Shown one piece after another: positions 44,495 to 52,349 of a stretch of 64,000 nucleotides of DNA. This DNA is from Flavobacteriaceae bacterium (GTDB lineage Bacteria > Bacteroidota > Bacteroidia > Flavobacteriales > Flavobacteriaceae): assembly GCA_029243245.1 (NCBI GenBank), contig JAQWSK010000010.1, forward strand, positions 186,001 through 250,000. The letters are read 5' to 3'. Position 1 is the stretch's first letter. Each line of letters opens with the position of its first letter. The notes beneath the pieces were generated by a model that saw nothing but the letters and a program-made list of their open reading frames with translations, did not search any database and was not told the origin of the DNA. Made by a program: the position numbers and the translations under genes.

Positions 44495-46732
44495 ATGGAT
44501 ACTTTATTAAAAGATTATTTTGGATTATTCCCTGTAAAAATTGAAAAATTAAATGGGTATGACAACATAAACTATTTAGTAAAAAGTCATAAAAACAGTT
44601 ACATACTAAAAACATATTCTAATATTACCCTAGCACCTTTATTAGAGGCAGAAACAGAAACACTAATCTATTTATATTCAAATAAAAGTTTCAATTCTCC
44701 CAAGCCCATCAAATTATTAGACGGTAGTTATTTTAAAAAAATAATCTATAATAAAAATGAAATTATAATTCGTCTTCTATCATATGTAGAGGGAACGTTC
44801 ATTGGAGATCTGAATTCTTCTGAACAAATAACCAATTCGCTTGGTGTTTTATTGGCTAAATTAAATTTAAAACTGCAATCATGGAATAATGCAGTAATAA
44901 AAAGCAGAGACTCTGAATGGAATTTAGATTCATATTCAATATGCAAAGAATATATCAGTCAAATTAAAAATTCTAAAGACAGAGCCCTCGTTGAATACTT
45001 TTTTCAACAATATGAATTTGAAGTTATTCCAATAAGTAGAAGGCTTAGAAAGTCCATAATCCATAATGATGCAAATGAATGGAATTTACTTGTTCAAAAT
45101 GATTCAGTAAACGGAATAATCGATTTTGGAGATATTTCATATTCACATCTAATAAATGAATTAGCCATTGCTATTGTCTATAATTCATATAGAGAATCCG
45201 ATTACTTACTTTGGGCCGAAAAGTTGATCGCTGCATACAATTCTATTATCCCTCTTGAAGAAATTGAACTCAAGGTTCTTTATTATAAAATCTCATTAAG
45301 ATTATGTATTAGTGCGTGTAATTCAGCAAAAGCTAAAAATATAAATCCCGAAAATATATATATGGTCCATAGTGAATCAAAAATATGGAAAATGCTCAGG
45401 GAATGGATTAAAATAAGTCCCTATAAAGCTGAGAATCATTTTAGAAAAGTATGTGGTTATAAAGAAATAAAACAAGTCACAATTTCATCTTTAATATCAA
45501 GAAGGAAAAATATTTTTAGCTCTAATTTTTCACTAAGCTATAACAGTCCTATTTACTTTAAAAAAGCTGCTTTTCAATATATGTATGATGAACAAGGAAA
45601 TACATTTTTAGATGCATATAATAATATCCCCCATGTCGGACATTGTCATCCAAAAACAATTATTAAGGGGCAAAATCAAATTTCAAAATTAAATACGAAT
45701 ACAAGATATTTGTACGACTCTCTTTATAATTATTCTGAAAAATTACTTGCTAGATTTCCTAAAAGCCTGAACAAAGTTTTTTTTGTTAATTCAGGAAGTG
45801 AAGCTTCTGATTTAGCTATAAGAATAGCGAAATGGTATACTAAAAAAAATAAATTGATGGTTGTTGAAAAAGGGTATCATGGACATACACAAATAGGTAT
45901 AGAAATAAGTGATTACAAGTTTAATAACCCAAAAGGTATTGGGCAACAAGAACATATTATAAAAGTTCCTCTTCCTGATCAAGAAAATATAATAAAATCT
46001 AATATAGAAATCATTAATGGTTTTGATGATCAGCTTAAAGCTAATGAAAATCAAATAGCCCTTTTTATTAGTGAAACCATACTTGGGTGTGCAGGTCAAA
46101 TTCCTCTTCCTGAAAATTATTTAAAAAACATTTATTCTAAAATAAGAAATCAAGGAGGTCTTTGCATAGCAGATGAGGTCCAAACTGGATTTGGAAGAAC
46201 TGGAAATCATTTTTGGGCTTTTGAAGATCAAGGTGTTGTTCCTGATATTGTCATTCTAGGAAAACCTATGGCTAATGGGCATCCTATGGGGGCTGTAATA
46301 ACCTCAGACAAAATTAGCGACTCTTTTAGTAAGGGTGTTGAATTTTTCAGCTCTTTTGGAGGAAATCCTGTTTCTTGTGAAATAGCAAGTAGTGTTCTAG
46401 ATATTATAGATGAAGAAGAATTACAATTTAATTCTAAGGAAGTCGGTGATTATTATAAAAAAACATTAAAACAATTAAAACAAGACAGTCAATATATTGG
46501 AAAAATTACAGGTCAGGGTCTTTTTTTGGGAATTGAGATTGTAAAAAATAATACTGAAGCTAATCCTGATCTTGCTCAAAAAATAAAAAATAGTTTGAGA
46601 AATAAATTTATTCTAGTTGGAACAGATGGAGAATTTAATAATGTGATTAAAACAAAACCTCCTCTTTGTTTTAATAAACATAATGTTGATCAAGTTATTT
46701 CACGGCTTTATGAAATAATTAAAACTATTTAG
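44495..46732 (+). CDS. Fusion of APH/choline-kinase-like kinase and class III aminotransferase-fold phospho-lyase
   Basis: The 745-residue protein joins two enzymes. Residues ~1-330 are a small-molecule kinase: INYLVKSHKNSYILKTY, the catalytic loop HNDANEWNLLV (about 190) and the Mg-binding IIDFGD (about 210). Residues ~345-745 are a PLP enzyme: NSGSEASDLAIRIAKWY, GYHGHT, ADEVQTGFGRTG, LGKPMANGHPMGAV with the PLP Lys near 589, and FGGNPVSC. GKPxxNGHP and GGNPVSC resemble vertebrate ethanolamine-phosphate and phosphohydroxylysine phospho-lyases, whose partner kinases belong to the same superfamily as the N-terminal half. The fusion probably phosphorylates an amino alcohol and then eliminates phosphate and ammonia, giving an aldehyde. 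Which substrate is used (ethanolamine, hydroxylysine or another) is open. Confidence 0.85.
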   Translation: MDTLLKDYFGLFPVKIEKLNGYDNINYLVKSHKNSYILKTYSNITLAPLLEAETETLIYLYSNKSFNSPKPIKLLDGSYFKKIIYNKNEIIIRLLSYVEGTFIGDLNSSEQITNSLGVLLAKLNLKLQSWNNAVIKSRDSEWNLDSYSICKEYISQIKNSKDRALVEYFFQQYEFEVIPISRRLRKSIIHNDANEWNLLVQNDSVNGIIDFGDISYSHLINELAIAIVYNSYRESDYLLWAEKLIAAYNSIIPLEEIELKVLYYKISLRLCISACNSAKAKNINPENIYMVHSESKIWKMLREWIKISPYKAENHFRKVCGYKEIKQVTISSLISRRKNIFSSNFSLSYNSPIYFKKAAFQYMYDEQGNTFLDAYNNIPHVGHCHPKTIIKGQNQISKLNTNTRYLYDSLYNYSEKLLARFPKSLNKVFFVNSGSEASDLAIRIAKWYTKKNKLMVVEKGYHGHTQIGIEISDYKFNNPKGIGQQEHIIKVPLPDQENIIKSNIEIINGFDDQLKANENQIALFISETILGCAGQIPLPENYLKNIYSKIRNQGGLCIADEVQTGFGRTGNHFWAFEDQGVVPDIVILGKPMANGHPMGAVITSDKISDSFSKGVEFFSSFGGNPVSCEIASSVLDIIDEEELQFNSKEVGDYYKKTLKQLKQDSQYIGKITGQGLFLGIEIVKNNTEANPDLAQKIKNSLRNKFILVGTDGEFNNVIKTKPPLCFNKHNVDQVISRLYEIIKTI

Positions 46733-47286
46733 TAAAATCTTTTGACTTTATCTTCTAAAGGGTTTGGAGTTCTATATATTGATTTCCCTGAATAATTTCC
46801 CATATAAAAAAATCCAAGACATTTTTCACCTTCAAGTAAAGAAATATGATCACCTAAATGATTCATTAAAGAAGGTGAGCTCCAGTACGAACCAATTCCT
46901 AAACTGCTTGCCATAAGCCACATATTTTGAACCGACATTGATACCGAAGCTATTTCTTCCCATTCGGGGACAGATTCTTTTAAATCTCGCTGCATACAAA
47001 TTGCAATAACCACTGATGATTTAGTTAACTTCTCTTTTATTCTAACATATTTATACTTAGAAAAGTTTTCTGCTCTTTGCTTATATTTATCAGCTAGAAA
47101 ATTACCTAATTTTTCTTTAGAATCATTTTTAAAAACTTTGAATCTCCAAGGTTCAGTTTTTTTGTGTGTAGGTGCCCAATTAGATGCTTCTAAAATTTTG
47201 TTTAAATGATTTTCTTCAATTGGATCGTCGTTAAATTGATTTGGCATAATTGAACGTCTATTTTTAATTATATTAAACAATTTCAT
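46729..47286 (-). CDS. Nitroreductase family protein
   Basis: This 185-residue flavoprotein has the nitroreductase fold: IIKNRRSIMPNQF at the N-terminus (FMN-binding Arg-Arg-Ser), SNWAPTHKKTEPWRFKVF, and AMASSLGIGSYWSSP-type contacts (WLMASSLGIGSYWSSPS). Family members reduce nitro compounds, quinones or flavins with NAD(P)H. It overlaps the SulP gene by 4 bp at its start, so it is the last gene of the carbonic anhydrase-SulP operon, and its stop overlaps the convergent fusion gene. Confidence 0.9.
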   Translation of the reverse strand: MKLFNIIKNRRSIMPNQFNDDPIEENHLNKILEASNWAPTHKKTEPWRFKVFKNDSKEKLGNFLADKYKQRAENFSKYKYVRIKEKLTKSSVVIAICMQRDLKESVPEWEEIASVSMSVQNMWLMASSLGIGSYWSSPSLMNHLGDHISLLEGEKCLGFFYMGNYSGKSIYRTPNPLEDKVKRFY

Positions 47287-49097
47287 AAAGAACTATTTTT
47301 TATCCATGTAAGGCATTCTTCAAAATTAGAGAAAAGATGTTCTTTTGGGATTAAATTAGGAATAATATCTATTCTCTCAAACATATACTTAGGCTGTCCA
47401 ACCAGGCTAACTAACAAAACCTTTTTATCAGAATTAACTAGATCAACTAGTACATCTTCCATAGCATAGAGACCCGATTGATCTATATAGGGCATTTTTC
47501 CAAGACGAATGACTATAACATTAGCGTCCTCAGGAAGTTGTTCAGCTAGTTGTTGAAATTCTGAAGTAGATCCAAAAAATAAAGGGCCCTCAATATGCTT
47601 AATAAATACTTTATCTGGAATATTAACCTCATCATCCCAAGCATCTTCTTTTAATTGAATAATTGATGATTTCTGAGATGTTAAATCTCCTATTTTTTTC
47701 ATAAACATAAGAGATGCAATTACTAATCCAACACCTACTGCATAAACTAAATTCCAAACAGATGATAAAATTAGTACAATAAGCATAATTGCAACCTCTG
47801 CTTTTGGCATATATGGAATTGCTTTTAACCCTTTATAATCCATTACACTAATTCCAACAGTAATCAAAATTCCAGCTAAAACTGCCGCTGGAATCAATGA
47901 TGCTATTGGACCAAGAGATAATAAAATTATAAGTAATATGATTCCAGCAACCATTCCAGAGATTCTGGTCTTTCCTCCTGCATTAATATTCACTACCGTT
48001 CGGATTGTTGCTCCTGCTCCTGGAATTCCACCAAAAATAGCTCCTATCGAATTTCCTATTCCTTGTCCAATTAGCTCTTTATTAGGTTTATGTTTTGTTT
48101 TTGTCATATTATCTGCAACTACAGAGGTAAGAAGAGAATCAATTGCTCCCAATAACGCAAGAGTAAATGCTGTAAATATATATGGAGAAATATTATTTAT
48201 ACTAAACTCAGAAAAAATTCTAAAATTTGGAGCTGGTATGCCGCCTGGAATTGTTTCAATCGTTCTATAATCAAGATTAAATATTATTGAAATTCCAGAC
48301 ATAATTATTAACGCTATTAATGTACTTGGAATAACTTTAGTAATTCTTTTAAAGCTATAAATGATTATAATTGTTCCTAATGCTAATAAAAACTCTATAT
48401 ATTTAATGTTTTCTAGAGCATTAAATAGAACTTTAATAGATCCTATTACTCCAGATGCTTCAGTTCCAGCTAAAACTTTTGATTCCATTAATATTTGTTC
48501 TTCAGAAATGTTTTGAGCTCGTTTAATAGTTTCTGTAATTTCTTCTAATACTAAAACTCCTTGTTGCATTTCTTCATGAAGGATATTATCTAATATAATT
48601 TCCTCAGCAAGAGGTTTAAATTGATTTACAAATTCTGCATCTTCTTTAGGATAGTAGCCTATTGCTGGAGATATTTGAGTAAGTATAATTATTACCCCTA
48701 TTGCTGTCATAAAGCCTGAAACAACAGGGTATGGAATATATTTTATATAATTTCCAAACCCAATTAATCCTAATCCCACTTGCATTAATCCAGATAGTAG
48801 AAAAATAGTCAAAATTGAAGGTAAGGCCTTAGAAACATCCCCATCAAAAGATGCTATAAGCCCTCCAATTACAAACATACTTACTGCTGTCATAGGAGCA
48901 GTAGGTCCAGATATTTGAGTTTCAGTTCCTCCAAAAAAAGCAGCAAAAAAACTTACAAAAATAGCTCCATATAATCCGGCACTTGGCCCCAGACCAGAGC
49001 TAACACCAAAAGCAAGTGCAAGAGGAAGTGCTACAATTCCTGCGGTTAAACCTCCCAAAAAGTCTCCTTTAAAATGAGAAAAATTCAATTTATTCAT
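47283..49097 (-). CDS. SulP family anion transporter with STAS domain
   Basis: The 604-residue protein has an N-terminal SulP transport domain (GDFLGGLTAGIVALPLALAFGVSSGLGPSAGLYGAI and QISGPTAPMTAVSM are the hallmark segments, then IGNSIGAIFGGIPGAGATIRTVVNINAGGKT) and a C-terminal STAS domain from about residue 495 (VFIKHIEGPLFFGSTSEFQ, MPYIDQSGLYAMEDVL). A ~70-residue insert near 150-220 is rich in Glu. SulP proteins carry sulfate, bicarbonate or other anions; gene overlap with a carbonic anhydrase points to bicarbonate, as in BicA-type uptake. Confidence 0.92.
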   Translation of the reverse strand: MNKLNFSHFKGDFLGGLTAGIVALPLALAFGVSSGLGPSAGLYGAIFVSFFAAFFGGTETQISGPTAPMTAVSMFVIGGLIASFDGDVSKALPSILTIFLLSGLMQVGLGLIGFGNYIKYIPYPVVSGFMTAIGVIIILTQISPAIGYYPKEDAEFVNQFKPLAEEIILDNILHEEMQQGVLVLEEITETIKRAQNISEEQILMESKVLAGTEASGVIGSIKVLFNALENIKYIEFLLALGTIIIIYSFKRITKVIPSTLIALIIMSGISIIFNLDYRTIETIPGGIPAPNFRIFSEFSINNISPYIFTAFTLALLGAIDSLLTSVVADNMTKTKHKPNKELIGQGIGNSIGAIFGGIPGAGATIRTVVNINAGGKTRISGMVAGIILLIILLSLGPIASLIPAAVLAGILITVGISVMDYKGLKAIPYMPKAEVAIMLIVLILSSVWNLVYAVGVGLVIASLMFMKKIGDLTSQKSSIIQLKEDAWDDEVNIPDKVFIKHIEGPLFFGSTSEFQQLAEQLPEDANVIVIRLGKMPYIDQSGLYAMEDVLVDLVNSDKKVLLVSLVGQPKYMFERIDIIPNLIPKEHLFSNFEECLTWIKNSSL

Positions 49098-49732
49098 AGA
49101 TAATTAAACTTTACAACTCCTGAGTCTACATTATACATAGCAGAGGATATTAAAACATCTTTAGATAGAAGCATTTCTTTTAAAGTCAGACTTTTAGACT
49201 TTATATCTTTAATAGACTGTAATAAATTATTATTAGCTACTGCATTCACAAAGTCTATATTGCTCGAATCTCTGAATTCAGTTAATTTAGTCTTAGTCTT
49301 ATCAATTGCTGGCTGTATTTTTTTTAATAAATGTGTTAAGTTTCCATGTTCTAACCCGTCACATGCCCCTTTCACAGCTCCACAAGAAGTATGGCCAAGT
49401 ACAACAATCAATTTAACTCCAGCAAATTTACAAGCATATTCAACGCTTCCTAATATATCTTTACTTATAACATTTCCCGCAACTCGAACACTAAAAACAT
49501 CTCCAATACCCTGATCAAAGATAGTTTCAACTGGCACTCTAGAATCAATACAACTTAAAACAATAGCAAAAGGAAACTGTCCTTGTGATGAGATAGAAAT
49601 TTGTTCATTGTAGTCTCTATTTAAAAATTTATTTTTCAAGAATCTATCATTTCCTTTTTTTAAAAGTTCTAAAGCTTTATGAGAAGATATTTCACTTTGA
49701 GTTTGCTTAGTCTGAGTTTTGCCATTATCCAT
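49094..49732 (-). CDS. Beta-class carbonic anhydrase
   Basis: This 212-residue enzyme interconverts CO2 and bicarbonate. The zinc ligands are C61, H114 and C117 (SCIDSRVPVE and LGHTSCGAVKGAC) with the catalytic D63-x-R65 dyad. No signal peptide is seen, so it is cytoplasmic, unlike many exported forms. Its stop overlaps the SulP start by 4 bp, so the pair is coupled and would trap or supply bicarbonate for anaplerotic carboxylation. Confidence 0.94.
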   Translation of the reverse strand: MDNGKTQTKQTQSEISSHKALELLKKGNDRFLKNKFLNRDYNEQISISSQGQFPFAIVLSCIDSRVPVETIFDQGIGDVFSVRVAGNVISKDILGSVEYACKFAGVKLIVVLGHTSCGAVKGACDGLEHGNLTHLLKKIQPAIDKTKTKLTEFRDSSNIDFVNAVANNNLLQSIKDIKSKSLTLKEMLLSKDVLISSAMYNVDSGVVKFNYL

Positions 49733-50003
49733 CTCTATATATTATATGTTTTATGTTTTTAGTCTAAAATAATGGAGAAACTTTAAAGGAAAAAATAAAA
49801 GTTATTCTTAAATCTTATGCAGTTATAAAATCTGGTTATACTTGTAAAGTTTTATAAAAAAGTGGCGTTAGATACCATTTAAATTCCTTCCTTTAGGTAA
49901 AAAGCTGCAACTTGTGATAAACTTTGAAGGCTGCTCATAATTGTCATGTTTACATTGAGCTACTCAAAGTGCTGTTGGATAATTTTGTTTAAGATTACCA
50001 AGT
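49733..50003. other. Intergenic region downstream of the Cys-rich gene
   Basis: This 271-bp gap upstream of the carbonic anhydrase start should hold that operon's promoter. I see no credible gene or hairpin in it. Confidence 0.5.
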
Positions 50004-50102
50004 TTAGTGACAAGAACATCCCGAACAGTCACAATCTTTACATGTACAATGTGAACAATCTCCTATTGAGCATGGTGCGCATTCGCAATTGCATGATTCC
50101 AT
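50004..50102 (-). CDS. Cysteine-rich 32-residue peptide, metallothionein-like
   Basis: From ATG 50102 to TAA 50004 a frame encodes 32 residues, 11 of them Cys (positions 4, 6, 8, 11, 16, 19, 21, 24, 26, 29, 31) plus two His (18, 32). The Cys are in CxC and CxxC pairs, mixed with Asp, Ser, Gly and Lys, as in metallothioneins, which bind Cu(I), Zn or Cd. Such a cysteine density is very unlikely by chance in DNA this AT-rich, and every Cys codon breaks the local composition. An A-rich AAAGAA stretch lies before the start. It is a single gene. I do not recognise a named family. Confidence 0.7.
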   Translation of the reverse strand: MESCNCECAPCSIGDCSHCTCKDCDCSGCSCH

Positions 50103-50159
50103 TTCTTTGATTATTAGTTATTTAACTAAATATACAAATAAAATATATGTTATTGTATT

Positions 50160-50618
50160 TTATTTATTTCTGATTGACATTGTAATTCTAGCCAATCGTA
50201 AGCTTTTTTTATATCCTAACTTTGCTCCTGTTTTACAATCATCACAAGCTGCTTCAACATTACCTAAAAGCTCTTGAGATATTCCTCTATCTGCATAAGC
50301 TTCAGCATAATTAGGTTTCATCTCAATAACCCTTGTGTGGATCAGCAATTGCGCCTTCAAAGTCTTTAAAGTCTAACCTTGTAATAGCTCTAAAGGTATA
50401 AATACGTGGGTAATCAGGCTTTATTTCTATTGCTTTAGTGGAATCATATATGGCACCTTCTAGGTTTTTTAATTTTTCTCTAAGTATTTCCCTATTTATA
50501 TATGAATTAATGTCTTGAGGATTAAATTTAATTGCTATGGAGTAATCGGATATTGCTTCTTCATTTTGGCTAAAACATAAAAATCCGTTAATAATAAAGT
50601 TAAAACTAGTTTTTTCAT
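50160..50618 (-). pseudogene. Frameshifted TPR-repeat secreted protein
   Basis: Reading from ATG 50618, the first codons give a signal peptide (MKKLVLTLLLT); the frame then shifts near 50587 and continues as GFLCFSQNEEAISDYSIAI, three TPR units (NLEGAIYDSTKAIEIKPDY, DFKDFEGAIAD), shifts back near 50345, and ends RVIEMKPNYAEAYADRG and the tail to 50160. The two breaks cancel, so the ends share one frame but the middle does not. Either two real indels have inactivated the gene or the sequence has two single-base errors. TPR proteins of this type mediate protein contacts. Confidence 0.75.
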
Positions 50619-50689
50619 TTTAAATTACTTTGATCTCAAATGTAACAATTAATTTAGTCGAAATTTATTAAAAACAAAATCTATGGAAA

Positions 50690-50761
50690 GGCCCCGTAGT
50701 TCAACGGATAGAACAAAAGTTTCCTAAACTTTAGATACAGGTTCGATTCCTGTCGGGGCTA
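50690..50761 (+). tRNA. tRNA-Arg (anticodon CCU)
   Basis: A full cloverleaf folds: acceptor GGCCCCG/CGGGGCT (first pair G-U), D-stem GTTC/GAAC, anticodon stem AAAGT/ACTTT with loop TTCCTAA (CCU), variable AGAT, T-stem ACAGG/CCTGT with loop TTCGATT, discriminator A. CCA is not encoded. It decodes AGG. A terminator follows at 50768. Confidence 0.93.
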
Positions 50762-50767
50762 CTTATT

Positions 50768-50800
50768 AAAAACCCAGACCATGTATGGTCTGGGTTTTTT
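50768..50800. terminator. Bidirectional terminator after the tRNA
   Basis: AAAAACCCAGACCAT / ATGGTCTGGGTTTTT form perfect 15-bp arms around GT, with T runs on both strands. It would stop the tRNA transcript and the convergent lipoprotein gene ending at 50820. Confidence 0.9.
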
Positions 50801-50819
50801 AAATTAGAAATGTTTATAT

Positions 50820-51401
50820 CTACTCCTTGTTCGCTATATAATTTTCAATCTGAGCTTGCATTCCACTTACATCCATCCAATCAGACATTTCAGCAATTTT
50901 ACCATCTGTGTTAAAGTTTAGCAATCCATACCATTTATTGAACACTTTTGCTCCTGATTCAGAGTGAACCCCTGACCATGTTCCATATATTCTCATCCCA
51001 AGAGGACTAGAAGTGGCCATCTCTTCTCCAGAAGAAAAAACTGATCCTGCCCAATAAGCAGGAGCATTAGGATTTACTAATCCCTCTCCTTCATTAAAAG
51101 TTATGTCTTCAAATTGATCAAAATATGCTTGAAACTGAGCTTTTACATCATCATACCCAAGAATAGCATTCCCATTATATTGAGGAGGACTCCATTTTAA
51201 AGAATCTGCGAATGTTCCCATTAAATCGTTAATATTTTCATCATTAAAAGCTTTTCTATAAGTATTAAAAGTCTCTATTTGTTTTTCAAAAGTTGATTGA
51301 TCCTCTTTTGAGGATCCGACAGTTATTTTTGCTTTTGTTTCTACGTCACATGAACTTAGAATAAATGAAGCTAATGTCACTATAATAAATATTTTTTTCA
51401 T
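50820..51401 (-). CDS. NTF2/SnoaL-like lipoprotein
   Basis: This 193-residue protein has a lipobox (FILSSCDVET, Cys at 18) and a SnoaL-like domain with the same landmarks as the proteins at 43916 and 59081: LKWSPPQYNGNAILGYDDVK, GMRIYGTWSGVHSESGAK, FNTDGKIAEMSDWMDVSGM. It is divergent from the secreted protein at 51542, with 140 bp between the starts, a natural shared regulatory region. Function unknown; a ligand-binding or SnoaL-type enzyme role is possible. Confidence 0.85.
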   Translation of the reverse strand: MKKIFIIVTLASFILSSCDVETKAKITVGSSKEDQSTFEKQIETFNTYRKAFNDENINDLMGTFADSLKWSPPQYNGNAILGYDDVKAQFQAYFDQFEDITFNEGEGLVNPNAPAYWAGSVFSSGEEMATSSPLGMRIYGTWSGVHSESGAKVFNKWYGLLNFNTDGKIAEMSDWMDVSGMQAQIENYIANKE

Positions 51402-51541
51402 TTTTAAGTGTGTTTATTATGAATTGCAAAATTACAAATTTTAAATGATCGTAGTTCATAATCCCTATAAATTAGCATAATCTATCGTTGTTATTTGCAA
51501 TTAAATCTATATATTCATTGAATAACAGAAAATGAAAAACA

Positions 51542-52228
51542 ATGAAAAAAATTTATTTGTCGCTTTTAATCTTTTCAATAACACTAAGCTCAATTGCTCA
51601 AACTACCTATTGGACTTCATATAATTTTTCAATAGATCCAGAAAATGTTGAATCATATATCAATATAGCAGATGAACATTTTAAAAACAACACTTCAGAT
51701 GGTGTAACAACATACTTATACGAAAATCATATTTCAGACAGCAATAATAATTACACACATTCAATTATTTTAGCAGGGAGTTTGGAGGCTATGGGTGCCT
51801 TGTATGATAGCCCTCAAAGTAAAGAATGGGAATTATTCTTTGCTAAAATTAATCATTTTACTGAAAGTTTCAGCTCAGCTATGGGTAATAGAACTTTAGC
51901 GTTTAACAATGGAGATAAGCCAGTTCAAAAGTATTATTTTCTTGATGTAGCTGATCCAGCTAAGTATTCTGCAGCATTTAAAAAATATGCACAATATAGA
52001 CCTAAGAGTCATCAAGCATTATTTGGTGCTACTACATCAGGACATTCTCCTGAAGGAGAGTCTCACTGGATTATAATAGGTTTTGATGATTTCAAATCTG
52101 CTATTGAAGGAAATTCATATAGAAATAATAATCCAGCTGCACAGAAAGCTTGGGAAGAATATAGGGGAAATAGAGGAGACACAAAACTAATTCGTTCTGG
52201 GTTAAGAATTATGCTAAGAAAATGGTAA
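51542..52228 (+). CDS. Secreted protein of an unnamed family (paralogue of 62642)
   Basis: The 228-residue protein has a signal peptide (ending LSSIAQ). It seems built of two similar alpha+beta halves (about 20-120 and 125-228), resembling a tandem dimeric alpha-beta-barrel such as an ABM/EthD pair. It shares with the protein at 62642 the layout signal-YxxNF-V, then KYYFLDVADPAKYSAAFKKY against KVFDIHIHEPAKFKAAFDIL, and similar spacing and length. No catalytic residues are evident. It is divergent from the NTF2-like lipoprotein at 50820. Confidence 0.8.
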   Translation: MKKIYLSLLIFSITLSSIAQTTYWTSYNFSIDPENVESYINIADEHFKNNTSDGVTTYLYENHISDSNNNYTHSIILAGSLEAMGALYDSPQSKEWELFFAKINHFTESFSSAMGNRTLAFNNGDKPVQKYYFLDVADPAKYSAAFKKYAQYRPKSHQALFGATTSGHSPEGESHWIIIGFDDFKSAIEGNSYRNNNPAAQKAWEEYRGNRGDTKLIRSGLRIMLRKW

Positions 52229-52240
52229 TAAAATAATTTT

Positions 52241-52268
52241 AAAAAGCGTCACATCGTGGGCGCTTTTT
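52241..52268 (+). terminator. Intrinsic terminator
   Basis: AAAAAGCG at 52241-52248 pairs with CGCTTTTT at 52261-52268; extra pairs (CAC/GTG) close the loop, and T residues continue. It ends the gene at 51542. Confidence 0.75.
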
Positions 52269-52349
52269 TATATAAATATATATTATAGATTAATTTTAGT
52301 TTCTAATTCAATTTCTATTAAGATTTTATCGATTTCATTTTAATAATTT

